From: Anagrus nilaparvatae | Taxonomy: Eukaryota > Arthropoda > Insecta > Hymenoptera > Mymaridae | Length of the DNA: 64,000 bases | Reading direction: 5' to 3' | Assembly (NCBI GenBank): GCA_022575985.1 | Contig: JAKSXM010000288.1 | Location: 4,057,501 to 4,121,500 of the forward strand | The notes under the pieces: generated by a model | What the model was told of the DNA's origin: nothing | Seen by the model: only the letters and a program-made list of their open reading frames with translations | The model's database searches: none | Shown here: positions 20,800-32,539 of the stretch, piece by piece | How positions within the stretch are numbered: the stretch's first letter is position 1 | How the letters are laid out: every line of letters starts with the position of its first letter | Made by a program: the position numbers and the translations under genes

Positions 20800-21030
20800 G
20801 GATCTGTCAGATCTTGAGCCCACTTGGCAGAGCGGTTTTTTATGTCGAAAAACATTCCCCATCTATATTTCGATCTCTATGACGCTGTCACCTTTTTTTG
20901 CCAGAATGGGGAGAGGCGACCCTCCGAAGCACCCGTCTTAATTTAAAAGCTTCTAGCGCTCTACTTATTATAGAGACTTGGTCATCTTAGTCCGTTTCAT
21001 ACGGTCCCCGTATGTCCCCGAGTTGTCTTT
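20800..21030 (-). repeat. Retroelement 3'-UTR-like repeat, copy 1
   Basis: A GC-richer block with CGAAGCACCCG-CTTAATTTAAAA then TAGCGCTCTA is repeated with changes at 22055-22160. It sits beside RNase H debris and is probably the 3' end of the same non-LTR family. Orientation is inferred from that context. Confidence 0.4.
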
Positions 21031-21297
21031 TTGTTCCTTTGGATATAGTACGTTTGAATTACATAAATTGCTAACGCATTAAATTAAGGAAATTATAATA
21101 AATAAATAACTAACAATTTAAAAAAATATTAAAGATTAGGGAGAAAAGAAAAATGGTAAATGAAAGTAAAAAAGATAAGAAAGAGGATGCTCTTTGAGGA
21201 TAAATTGAGTAGATAGATGAAGGAGGTTGCTTATATGCGGGGTAAAAGGAAAGCAAAAGGCTAGTGAAAAGTAAATATTTTAAAAGAGATTTGAATC

Positions 21298-21660
21298 ATG
21301 TTTGTCTATCTCAAGACGGTGTTGATGGAGGTTGGGTTTAAAATATCGACTGAACATGACAGGCGGATAAATATAGAAAAATTCATCAATGATCTGGACA
21401 TAACAAAATATTGGAACAGAAAAGACACAATTTATTATATAAACCTAATAACTGGGCATGTGCATTCTTGTAAAAAATTTAAAAAAAGACACTCCACTAT
21501 GTGCATGTAATAGAAGCCCCAGAAGCCTGGCTACACTACTACAAGAAATAGGGTTTCCAAATATTTGATGACCTACATAATGAAGACGAAATAAAGCTAA
21601 AAAGCATACTTTCATCCAGGGAAAACCTTAGAATCAAAACAATTTTAGATTTTATAAATT
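21298..21660 (+). pseudogene. Possible non-LTR pol C-terminal remnant
   Basis: An open frame of 70 codons (21298-21510) reads YWNRKDTIYYINLITGHVHS and then CKKFKKRHS. A shifted frame downstream reads ENLRIKTILDFINLIK. The LITGH-HS/FKKR and terminal ILDFIN pattern recalls the region after RNase H in Jockey-type elements (RLRTGH, then IL-FI). No catalytic motif remains, so the match is weak. Confidence 0.3.
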
Positions 21661-21869
21661 TAATCAAAATAAGTATATAAAAACAACATAGCATGGAAAC
21701 ATAAATAAAACTGGCAACTCTGCATCAAGATATACCAATTGACAACCTATCATCAAATCAGAAAACGGACTCAATGGCGCACATGCACGGTAGAATGCCA
21801 GGGAGTTGGAGTTAACTCCCGAACAAATAAAAGAAAGAAAAACATGGAACACGTTTATAGTGAGGAGTA

Positions 21870-22010
21870 CCCTTGAAACCTGAAAATAAAGGGGGAGGGG
21901 TCAAAAGTGTCCGATTAAAGGGGGATTCAAATAGGGCTTAGAATAATTTTGATTTAGGGACTTAGAATATTTTGAGTTCTAAACCTTAAAATCTTAGAAA
22001 CTTAATATCT
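21870..22010. repeat. Interspersed repeat with G-rich head, copy 2
   Basis: Diverged relative of 16625-16960, sharing AGGGGGAGGGGTCAAAA and TTTAGGGACTTAGAAT. This copy is not interrupted and shows what the target looked like before the MITE inserted at 16727. Confidence 0.5.
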
Positions 22011-22054
22011 AATAATCGTGACAATTGCAAATTATAAAAACAGTGAATTGTATA

Positions 22055-22160
22055 ATTGGGGGAGACAAGCTCCGGAGCACCCGACTTAATTTAAAAACCC
22101 CTAGCACTCCATCTATTAGAGTCCCCGTTGGTCCATCCTGGTCCCTTTAAGTAAGAACCC
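22055..22160 (-). repeat. Retroelement 3'-UTR-like repeat, copy 2
   Basis: It shares CGGAGCACCCGACTTAATTTAAAA and TAGCACTCCATCTATTA with 20900-20970. Confidence 0.4.
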
Positions 22161-22436
22161 TGTTTCAATGGTCCAACATCTTCCGTGTTCGTTAGTGAAA
22201 CCTCGAGGTACCGTCTACGTCGTTCCTCAAGCGTTGGGTGAGCTCAGATCAGATGTTCCGTGATTTCTGTAGATTCCTCTTAGAATCTGCAATTCCGAAT
22301 ATCGTTTATGTTTTAGCACCTGTAATGGTTCAATATAGAATGTCCCGTTATCTAACCCACATCAACACGAGTATAAATTCTATTCATATACAGTAGTTTA
22401 ACGTGACACTCGTGGATTGGAGAGGTCCCTAGGGCC

Positions 22437-23110
22437 CTTTTGGATTTTCTAGCTCCACTTACTTCCATCCACTCTGTTGCGCTCTCCTTACCCATTAAAT
22501 CAGAGATAGTTCACAAAACCTCGTATCAAGGGGTTCCAATGACGGCAGTTGGGACTGCTATCTTAGGGCGCGTTCACAGTGAGCTTTGTTTCGAAACAAC
22601 GTATATCGAAAGAAGAGTTCCTTCGAAACACCTTGTTTCGAAACAAAATTTTACTTCGTAACACTGAGCTCCGAAATACGGTAATAATCGATCGATAATT
22701 AAGTATGAGGCGCCGACGATCAAACGATCTTTCGAGAATTTTCATGAAAGCAAGATCAGAATCTTTGAAAACTTTTTGGAGTTATATTATACTATATTTA
22801 CTGGTATCAGCTAATTGGCATACCTAGCTATATTTTGTATTAAACACTAATTTTATTAAATATATTTTAAAAATTTTGATCGTCAGTGCCTTATACTTTT
22901 TTATCGATCGATCGTTACCGTATTTTGGAGCACGGTGTTGCGAAGTAAAATTTTGTTTCGAAACAAGGTGTTTCGAAGGAGCTCTTCTTTCGATATACGT
23001 TGTTTCGAAACAAAGCTCACTGTGAACGCGCCCTTAGTTCCCTTATTGACAAGAGAGTCAGTCTTTTCGATACCTGGTATGCCTATGTGAGCCATGGATA
23101 TCCATCCAGG
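22437..23110 (-). pseudogene. Non-LTR RNase H fragment, split by a MITE
   Basis: On the minus strand, 23110-23037 encodes WISMAHIGIPGIEKTDSLVN, the H-GI-GNE-AD-LA signature near the end of retroelement RNase H domains (the usual GNE reads GIE here). The reading is interrupted by the element at 22566-23033 and resumes at 22565 as a few sensible codons before a stop. It is a dead remnant lying antisense in intron 1 of the bZIP gene. Confidence 0.65.
22566..23033. mobile_element. 468-bp MITE with long inverted repeats and TTA target-site duplication
   Basis: The terminal inverted repeats start GGGCGCGTTCACAGTGAGC and run about 140 bp. They are built from repeated TTTCGAAACAA motifs and end near a TCGATCGAT cluster. 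TTA flanks both sides (22563-22565 and 23034-23036). The TWA duplication and GGG end fit PIF/Harbinger. It is inserted in the RNase H remnant; removing it with one TTA restores the reading across the junction. Confidence 0.85.
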
Positions 23111-23984
23111 AGAGCGTGATTTTGTTCCGAATACCGAGAGTGTTTAGAGAGGTTTTGCATTCGTGTATCATGCTATCGGAGCATGGAATCGTAATGTATT
23201 TATGATCATAATGTTATTTACTTTTATATTATCATTTTCTAATAAATATTGTAGGGTTCATTGAAAAAAAAGGAATTCACGCCTTACCTCATAGTTCTTT
23301 TGCCCCACTACCACTCTAGGGCATCATTAGATATGTTCGGGTGGTGGCTCCATATGACGTCTACACTCTATCACCTCCTTATTTTGCCTTATACACGGTT
23401 ATTCAGATTGGGATGTAAATTTGTATCATTGGACTATACATAGCATACGTATATTTTTACTTGCAAGAGACTGTAGCTATCTAACGCCTGGGTTGGAACC
23501 ACCAATTCCACAATACACTTAATTAAATTTTCTTGCAAGTTTTTAAGTTAATAAGAGACTTATATAATTAAGACTACCATCTACATAGAGAATTAATCAA
23601 TAGCAAAGTAAAATAAAATTGGTACATACATTATAAAATAAATCTATTAAAAATTTAAAATATAATAAAAACCAAAATGTTGCCCCGTTATATCCAATCT
23701 TCCCCTGTATAAATTTTTTTATTTTATCAGTTAATTTATATAAAATACTAAATATATCAAAAAATATAAAGGAAAAAAAAAATAAATTAAAAAAAAATAA
23801 AAACAATTCTAAGAAAAATCAAATTCTTTTTAATAAAAAGATTTTAAAAAAATTATTTATCTTTTACATTAAACCCCCACCTTATTGTAATGAGAAAAAA
23901 ATTGAAACATATATGTTACCGTTAAAGTCCATGAAGACGATTCAAGTGAATAAAAATATAGCATTAACAGTATTCCGGAGCTCT

Positions 23985-24242
23985 GTGCATTTCTTGGGAC
24001 CAACAAGTAATCAATCCTAGTTATTAAGCTTCCCCTAGGGTTAGGTTAGGCAATTTTTTTTTTAAAGGGCATGGTTAAATTCCCTAGAATTAGGGTAAGG
24101 GGGCTGAAGAACCCATGCGCAAGTTTGTAAATATATGCTGCACCATACTGTGAAAATGCCTTTTTTTTTAAATATAGCCCAATCTAACCCTAGGGGTACC
24201 TTACAACTAGGATTGGTTACTTGTTGGTCCCAAGAAATGCAT
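23985..24242. mobile_element. MITE-like inverted-repeat element
   Basis: TGCATTTCTTGGGACCAACA followed by AGTAAYCAATCCTAGTT is mirrored at about 24165-24242. Arms are about 75 bp and include CCCTAGGGTTAG. No ORF is present. Confidence 0.7.
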
Positions 24243-24278
24243 TTTTTTAAAAATAGCCCACGGGGCAGATCATGGGGT

Positions 24279-24618
24279 GCACGGTAAAAAGTAACTTTCT
24301 TATATTAACAAAAAAATTAGAAAATTTTCGAAAAAATTTATAAATATTCGAAAAAAATCGTATAATTATTAAATTTAGTAATAAAAAGTTCGAGTATTCT
24401 CGATTTTTTTTTATGAATTCGCAAGAAAAATTGATAATTTACAATTTTTTTTCGAAAATTTTCAAAAAACAGTTATAAATTTACGAAAAATAGTTGTGAA
24501 TTTCCAACTTTTTTCGTAAATTCACAAAAAAAAATCGAGAATTCTCGAATTTTTCGATAATATACTAAATTTCTAAATTTTTTATGTAAATCTAAGAAAA
24601 TTACTTTTTACAGTGTGC
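24279..24618. mobile_element. MITE-like element with GTAAAAAGTAA ends
   Basis: CACGGTAAAAAGTAACTTTC at the left is matched by GAAAATTACTTTTTACAGTG at the right. The interior is a series of TTCGAAAATTTTCGAA-like palindromes. It has no coding capacity. Confidence 0.6.
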
Positions 24619-26601
24619 TTTATAGCGAGAGTAGTATATAATACAACCTTTTTTTTTAGTATGCGAAACCGCTTGCCTGGACATTATCAGACAAGGATTA
24701 GTTAAAGTTAACTTTATCAGCTGAAAGCCGTTAAAATTATATTTTTATTCATTTTAATTGTCTTCGTTAAAGAAAACGCTTCACTGAAGTTAACTTTAAT
24801 CAGTTAAAGCTAATTTCTACACCCTGGCTAATTTTATCGGGATAGTGGACTTTAACGGATGTAAATTATATCTTCAAAGATAAAAATCGAATGCAGTTTT
24901 TTATTTAATTTTATCAAAAATTTTTTATCATATTTATTAACGAAAAATGTTAAATTTAAAATTTAATAAAATTAAAAAATATTTTATTAATAAACAAATT
25001 TTATTTAATATTTATTATATAATGTACTTTTGAGCTGTTATGTAACAATAAAGAATTCATAATTTTTTAACTGATGTTAGATTACATAAACGTAACCAAC
25101 TATAGTAAATTTGATTTACTTTAAAAAATTTTTACTTTTATTCGGGCAAGTATTTTGGTTATCAGTTTTAAAGACACAGTTATCAATTTAATTTAACGTA
25201 CTCGAAAAATTTGAAAATTTCTGAAACATCAAAAATCTGTTTTTTTTTTTTTTTAAATTAGAAATCATAGTTTTTTTGCCCTATTTGTGTAAAAATTTTG
25301 ACCCTTCAAAATCAAATGCTCTTAACTTACAAATAAAATTGTTTCTTAAAATTATAATGCTTAGAAAAACTGTCCTTTGATTTTTGAGCACAGAAAGTAT
25401 AGATCCAAAAAATTAGAACCTCCCATATAAATTTTGCAAAAATAATAGTTGAAAAAAAAAAATTAAAAAAAAAAAAAAAAGAAAAGTGCATAAGTCTTTC
25501 TCAAGAGAAAAAAGATGATGAAATCTCGAGGCACGTTTAAAGAAGACTTTTAAACATACAAAATGTTATATGCAGAAAAAACACTTTCACACAAATTCGC
25601 TCAACTATAATATAATACAATATTAATATATATAGCACACGTGCATATACATATTATATATTTGTGTATAGTCTAGACAACAACAAATAAAAAAATTGAA
25701 AAAGAGGGAGTCTGTGCCAAAAAAGGAGCATATATAGCCAAAATACAAAAGAAAACTAAAAAACAGGCTGCAACTTGTATAACACATTTTTTTATTTTTA
25801 ATTCTTTAAAGAATGACTCAGATCTCTTCTTCATAACATAACATATTAGATTAGAGTCAACGCACTATGTTTTATTACTAATAAAATATTCTATACTGGA
25901 AATTTTAGTTTTGGAAAAAAACAAAAAAAATTTTTTTCGTTTCATTTAAATTTTTGAGGAAAAAATATTTTTAATTAATTATATTTAGAAAAAAAAATTT
26001 TTTTAATACAAAAAATGTAAGATATATAAATAATAATAAAAAGTAATGATTTAATGACTAAAAAATTTCTTTATCAATTTAAAAATATGTTTAAAAAAAA
26101 AAAAATTGATACTCAATTTATTAATTATTGACCTCGGTTATTGAATGATAAAATTTTTTTAACAATTGTTATTTTTTATTTTCATTGATAATAAACAAAA
26201 ATTTAAGATTTCATAAAAAAAATTAATTAAATTTATTAATAATATCAGGTTATATACAGATAAAAAATATTTAGTAAAAAAAAAAATTAACAATTATTAT
26301 AATAAATACGTAAATGAGAGAGAAATAAAAAAAAAATTGGATAACAAAATTCCGCTTACGTGATAAGGTCGATCGTGTTACGAGTACGTTAAACTCTTTT
26401 TTATATTTGCTAAAAAAAGAGTTTAAGGTTTGACATTGCATGTATTATGTGTTTTATGTATTAAACACAATCAATTAATTCTTATGTAATTTAAATAAAC
26501 ATTTTTTTATTTTTTTTTTTGTATAATCGAATATTTTATTATATTTTTTTAATTATTATTTATGCAAGTATGATTTTTTATAATTTTTATTTTTTTTTTA
26601 G
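24619..26601 (+). other. Intron 1 of the bZIP gene, distal part
   Basis: AT-rich. A partly palindromic patch built from AAAGTTAACTTTA motifs lies at 24690-24860 and may be another element remnant. A clean polypyrimidine tract and AG at 26600-26601 close the intron. Confidence 0.5.
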
Positions 26602-26673
26602 GTATTCAAAAACCCTCCAGTTTACGAGAAACAAACGGCTAGCAACATTTCATTTGAACACGGGGTCGAGGAA
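26602..26673 (+). other. Exon 2 of the bZIP gene (leader, possibly coding in another isoform)
   Basis: A 72-bp exon between TTTTTTTTAG and GTAAGT. It has no ATG. It reads through as 24 open codons in the same phase as the bZIP frame of exon 3, but in exon 1 a TAA closes that frame without an ATG. It is therefore leader when spliced to exon 1, and could be coding if an upstream alternative first exon exists. Confidence 0.6.
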
Positions 26674-29600
26674 GTAAGTTTGAAGCTTTAAAATTAATAA
26701 AATTTTTACCAACTGGTCTTTTTGAAAAAATTAAAAAATATTTTTTAATCTAAACAAATTGCAATGTTTTCCATGAATTTTACCAAAATAACCCATTTTT
26801 GTAAATTCATTAATTGAATTTTCTAGAGAATAAATTAAAACTCAAATAACAGTGGCCAATTTAAAAAAAAAATATTGATTGATTTAAAAAAAAAGCTCAG
26901 TTGATATCAATTTTACTAAGAATTACAGTGAAATAATATTATTTGAATTTTGAATTCATTTTTATCAGAATCACCTCATGATATGAATCTAAAAATAGAT
27001 GATAAATGTTTTATATAAGAAATTATTTATTTTTTAAGTAAATTATTAAAATGAATAAAATTTAATTTCTTTCAGAACTTTTAAATAAGTTATATAATAA
27101 ATATATATATTTATGCAATGAATATTATATTTAGATAATGCAATTATAGAATATAGGCATATTCTGGTTCTGTAAAAAAAATATTGAGAGCTATTACAAG
27201 AGCATTTTGCTTATTTTAACGTAAAGAAAGTTTCTTTGAAGATATACTTGAAAATTAATTTATCTCTATAATAATAAATCTTGTATGTCATATGCGGTCA
27301 TATGAATTAAATTTCTTTTATTTTGTTAAAAGCTGAGCTAAATTATAGTTCAAGGCTAAAAAATAATGAAGTTCTGCCTTACACCAAGTAAAATTTCATA
27401 TCTTGAAAACATGATTCAAAGAAAACTGCCTATCAGATAACTATCATATTTGAAACTTAAGTTTCTATCATCATGAAGATGAACTGTATAAATTTTGGTC
27501 ACAATCCAATATTTCTAAATTCATATTTAGATATGTTATCAGATGGTTTGCTTCGTTTTATGGTAGAGATGCAATACACGTTTTTGCAGAGATTTTACAA
27601 AAAATATAAAATGTTTAAAAATAAATTAATTTCACAGTGCCTTTTAGAAACAAATTTTAAGAGGACACAGAACCAACAAAATTTTTAAATCATTTATTTT
27701 GATTTTTAACAAAGTTTATTGATTTAATTTTTAAAATATGAGTCTCATGCCCTTCGCAATAAAAAAAAACACGTTAAACTAGTCTAAAAAAATTTTAAAT
27801 CTCATCATCCCTTCGAGAATTTTTTGAACTTTGGAAATCTAGAACTTTTTTCGAATTTTCGAAAGGGAACCTTAAACAGCTTCCAGATTCTATTACTGAA
27901 AACTAGTTTTATCTAAACTTTAGCTATATATTGAACTTAATTTTTGGCATCGACTTTAGTTTTTCAAGCTTTTATCGAAATAAGCTTTATGATTTTGTTG
28001 TTTTTTTTGAGAATATGTATTTTAGAAAAAAATACATGAAATCCTCTATTTTTAAACTTGCCTTATTTAAACTCAAAAAATCAAAGAAAATATTTTGGAT
28101 TTAAGCTTACGAAAAATAATAATCAGAAAATCATTTTAGAAGCAACATTAAAATAAAAAGATAATGAATCAAGAAAATGTTACTTAAGTCTAGACTTTTG
28201 GAAAATTTAAATTTTATGGTAAATTAAAATTTTCTTATGGTTCTTTGCATCTGTGTCAAAATTTTTGTTCAAATTGGCTTCTTATATTTTTTTTAAAATA
28301 TAGGAAATGATGTTGCAGAAAAATTGGAAAGAGTTTAGGTAGCATTTATATTCAGTTAAATTTGTATCCAAAAATGAATTTTATAAAAAAATATTTTGAA
28401 TTAGTTTTTAAGCCATTTCCTTTAATGAGTGAACATTTTCAAATTTTTTAATTGAAATATAAAAAAGGTTTCTGTTCTGCAGTAAGAACCTATTCCTGAT
28501 CGAATATTTATGAATTTACTAAAATTTACTAGTAGATTGTAATATTACAATTAAGAATTTTAATTTTATGCTATTCATTGTGAAATTACAAATATTTACT
28601 TCAAATTTAACTACCTGCAGAAGTTAAACTAGCATAATGAAAGTAAAGCATTTTAACTGTAATAAAAATGGATGCAAATAATATATGCTAAATTTTATTA
28701 AAATAAAAAGCCAAAATAAAAGTTTGAAAAATTCGACAAAGGAGTAACATGATAGATATCTTCATATTATAAACATTTCATTGTTTTCGAAACAGGAAAG
28801 GAAAATTTCGTAGATAAAAATTAAATATGAAAATGATAAGGTCTTAAAACTAAGAACCTATAGATCCAAAGGAAACAGCAATATTAATATTAAAACTATT
28901 GGCGAAAAGATATTATTCTATATACTTTTGACTGATGAATATAAGATACTGCATTCGGAGTTTTCCTGATCCTAATCCAAATGACATTGTCCCTAATGAA
29001 ATTTAAGCTCTTCAGTTACAATAATTAATGAAATGCAATAGAAAATTTTACCATTACTACATTAGCAGCACTTTCAAGACTTTGCCATAAGCTATATCGA
29101 CACCTTTTTTGAAACATATTAATCATGAAAAAAGGTTGAAAACTTAGGGCATTGCTATTATGTATTAGTAAACATAGTACCTAAGAGAAATTCAAAGAGA
29201 TTCTTTGAACATTAATACTGCACTATTTAATTTTCATAGATACCAGTTTGTTTACCACAAATTGTAGTTTTAATCTTACTTATTAAAATTTATAAAATTA
29301 AATGTACCCTATTAATTTCTTTGCTTACACTGTATTATATAAATTAAAATTAATTTAATACGAATAATTAAACAAGAAAAAAGAAAAAAAAATTAAAATC
29401 GTTAATAATACGTTTTAATCTAATTTAAAAATATTTATACAACAATATATATATATATATATATATGTATAACGTCAATCAACAAGTTATATAACTCTCC
29501 TTATATTTATGTCAAATTGACATGAGGAAAGTAAAATTTTGGCTCTTTATTTAAAATATATATTTGTTATTTAATGAAAATTATTCATATATATTCTTTT

Positions 29601-30189
29601 ACGTATATTAATAAATTACAATGTTTCTCTGTTCTTCATATTCTGAAATACTAAATATTTTCTTTATTTTTTTGGCAATGAATCAAATTTAACATTTATT
29701 AATTAGTAAATTTCTTTTAATTAAAATTAAATGTTTTTTCTTACAAAAAAATGCAAAAAATTGTTTAAGAAAAAATTTTAAGATTTTTTAACAAAGATTA
29801 AAATTTAAATATAAATAAATAATATGAAAGGGTTATCTAAATTGCATCAGTCTGTTTTATTCTAGAGGGTATATATAGGGAGTATTTATACTACTTACAT
29901 AAGTTTAAAAAAACTATTATATAATTGTGTATATAAGTCATAACTAACACAAACACAAATTTAAAATAAAAAAGTTTTTTAAAAAAATATTAATTTAATT
30001 TCAAACAAATTTGAACAAAATATAATATATTCAGAGTCATATATATATATATGTTTTAATTTAATTTATATATTCTATTTATTAATTGAAAATTGAATTA
30101 TATAACTTTTATGATTAAGTGTATTCATAAATACAAATTGATTATTTATTATATATGAATAAAAGTTTTAAATATTATTTATTTTTTAG
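26674..30189 (+). other. Intron 2 of the bZIP gene
   Basis: 3.5 kb of AT-rich DNA. The open frame at 27473-27688 shows no family features. A (TA)n run lies at 29444-29466. I see no other gene in it. Confidence 0.5.
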
Positions 30190-30200
30190 GGATTAGAATC

Positions 30201-30566
30201 ATGCAACATAAAACTGCGAAATTTCAATACTTTTCGAGGCATGAGATCGAAAAATCAGGCAGCAGTGCCCTTCGACCCGGTGAAGGTCGAGACAATACCA
30301 TTATTGAATTCAACAATGGAATCAGAAATGTTAAAACAGCAACAAAATATGATATATCAAAGGCAACCAATGATGACATTACAAAACGGAGGCATCCCTC
30401 AATATATACCAAATTCAATTCCAATTCAATCAACAATAATTCCAAGAATGTTAAAAAATCCAATGGAAGAGGAAAATTTATCAAATTGGGAAGAAAATTT
30501 TCAAGATCTCAGCGGTTGGTGCTTGGGTACAACAGTACAAAATCGATGCAATTTTCCTATAGGTGA
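30201..30566 (+). promoter_or_regulatory. Overlapping upstream ORF, 121 codons, out of frame with the bZIP start
   Basis: The first ATG of the predicted mRNA is at 30201 (A at -3). It opens a 121-codon frame that runs past the bZIP ATG at 30241 and stops at 30564-30566. Scanning ribosomes would be expected to miss the main start unless they bypass this codon, the arrangement known from ATF4-type stress-regulated messages. The encoded peptide is a shadow of the main frame and has no family features. Confidence 0.5.
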
Positions 30567-32539
30567 ATCAATTAATCAAGCTTATAAGCTAATAGGTAAT
30601 TTTGTGTTTCTAAAAAAAAATTTTTTTTTCCTTAATTGGGATTTCCAAATTACTTTTTTGTTCTAATTAAATTTATATTTATTCAAATTTAATCATTTGT
30701 AAAATAAATTATAAAATTTTTAATATTACTTATAATAGAATATACGCTGTTATTATCTATGAATCATTCAAACTAATTACTGATTAAAAACTACAATGAT
30801 TTGTGTATTACATAAGACCATTTTTTACCTTATAATTTTTTTTTGAAATTATGTATATAAATATTGTACATAAATTAATTAATTTTATAATTAATAGTTA
30901 CATAACTAAATTTTATATTTTACAGATACAAGACATAAGATAAATGATATCATGTATGCAACGGGAAGTAATACAAATGATAGAATGCAGTATGCAGAGA
31001 AGAAATCAATTGTCCAAATAAATAATAATATTAATAATACCGCACATCGGCCGGGACCGGTCACGGGCGAAAGACAAGTTAATCAACAAGAACAGCAACA
31101 TCAACAAAATTCCCTTATAACTAGAAAATATGATAAAAATAATTTAATTATACAAGATAATAGAAATAATATTCCAGAAACACAACAAAATTTATGGGCT
31201 AATTTACCATCAAATAATTGTAAAAATACCACCGTTGCTTCTATTAATGAAAATTGGCCTCGATATAATAATTTACCATTAAATACCCAATTAACAACAA
31301 CAACAACAACAACGAATCCAAAAAATAGTTATGTAGATGTTAATAATACAAATTTAGAAATAAAGACACAAATTAAAGATGAAATTTTAAATACTTTTGA
31401 AGCTGATGGTTCTGATGGCTTTGATCTACTATCTTATCTTTGTGATGTAAGTAGTATAACTCGACATGGACTTTAAGAAAAAGGGTTGTTGCATGACAAA
31501 AATGCTGAAATTCTATTTAGTTTGTTTTGTAGTAGGCATTAGAATATTTGATACGTATTTTTATATTTTTAATTTAAACAATATTTATTCAGAGAAATAG
31601 TGAATCATATAAATTAAATGCGCCATCAAAATCCTGATTTCTCGTGACTTTACTATCTCCCCTTTACAAGTATTTTCGCTACTTTAATTATTAATCACTC
31701 TGCCAGTTTTAATGAAAAACAAAAAAATACGTTTCAAATATTTTTTTACATATTTTCAGAGTATTAAAAATCTCAACAGTGTTGCAAAACCCTAAATAAC
31801 TTCAATTTTCCTAATAAAAATACAAATTTTTTTTCAGGATGAAATACCATCACCCGGTGATAGTTTGTCAACTAATTCATCATTAGTGACTGACCATCAA
31901 AGTTATAAAAACTCAGCAAATATTATAGTTTCACCGTTAACTTGTGAACCAGTTAATCCACTTAGTGTAACAAATAGCCCCCAAAATTTAGTGAATGATA
32001 CTTTAAATGATTCCTTAAAATTACCACAAATATCATCATCATTAACTGGTTTTTCAACAGTACCGTTGACAACAACGTCAACAAATTTAACAAATGCAAC
32101 CGTAACAAAAGTATCAAGTCGAAAACAACGTAAAGCGGTTAAAATAGAAGAAAAATTAGAAATATCTTCTATTGAAAGAAGATCATCTCGAACAACAGCA
32201 GGAAGAACATCGCGCGAATGGGGTAGTGCATCAACATCATCAACATCGACAACAAGTAGTCGTGGTAGAAAAAGAGATATTGAAAGTGATTCAGATGATG
32301 ACACTGGAGATGAATATGTTTATAAAGAAGCTAGACAAAAAAATAACGAAGCATCAAGAAGATCAAGAATGAATAAAAAAGCTAAAGAAATGGAAATGTC
32401 TAATAAAGCTTCTAAACTTGAAAAAGATAATAGAGTTTTAAGAATGAAAGTCGAAGAACTTGAAAAATTAGTTACATCAATGAGAAATGCATTATTAAGA
32501 TCAGCTTTAAATAGAGAGACTAAAATTAATATGTTTTAA
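30241..32539 (+). CDS. bZIP transcription factor, three coding exons, 525 aa
   Basis: Coding exons 30241-30595, 30926-31446 and 31838-32539 join in phase to 525 residues. The N-terminal half is rich in Asn and Gln with short QQ runs. An acidic/hydrophobic patch (FDLLSYLCDDE) spans the last splice. A Ser/Thr/Arg stretch and an acidic SDSDDDTGDE precede the C-terminal bZIP. The basic region has NNEASRRSR (N461, N462, R469), followed by a zipper with L486, L493, L500 and M507. The NN-x-A-S-x-x-S-R core is C/EBP/PAR-like, not AP-1 or ATF4-like. An insect Xrp1/C/EBP-type stress factor is a reasonable guess, but I cannot assign an orthologue. It would act as a dimer in the nucleus. The ATG at 30241 is the first in this frame (context GGC before it). 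An ATG at 30201 lies upstream in another frame. Confidence 0.85.

Noticed and set aside
30201..30566. 121-codon frame as a separate protein
   Set aside because: It is a shadow of the bZIP first coding exon and does not splice onward. I keep it only as a candidate regulatory uORF.
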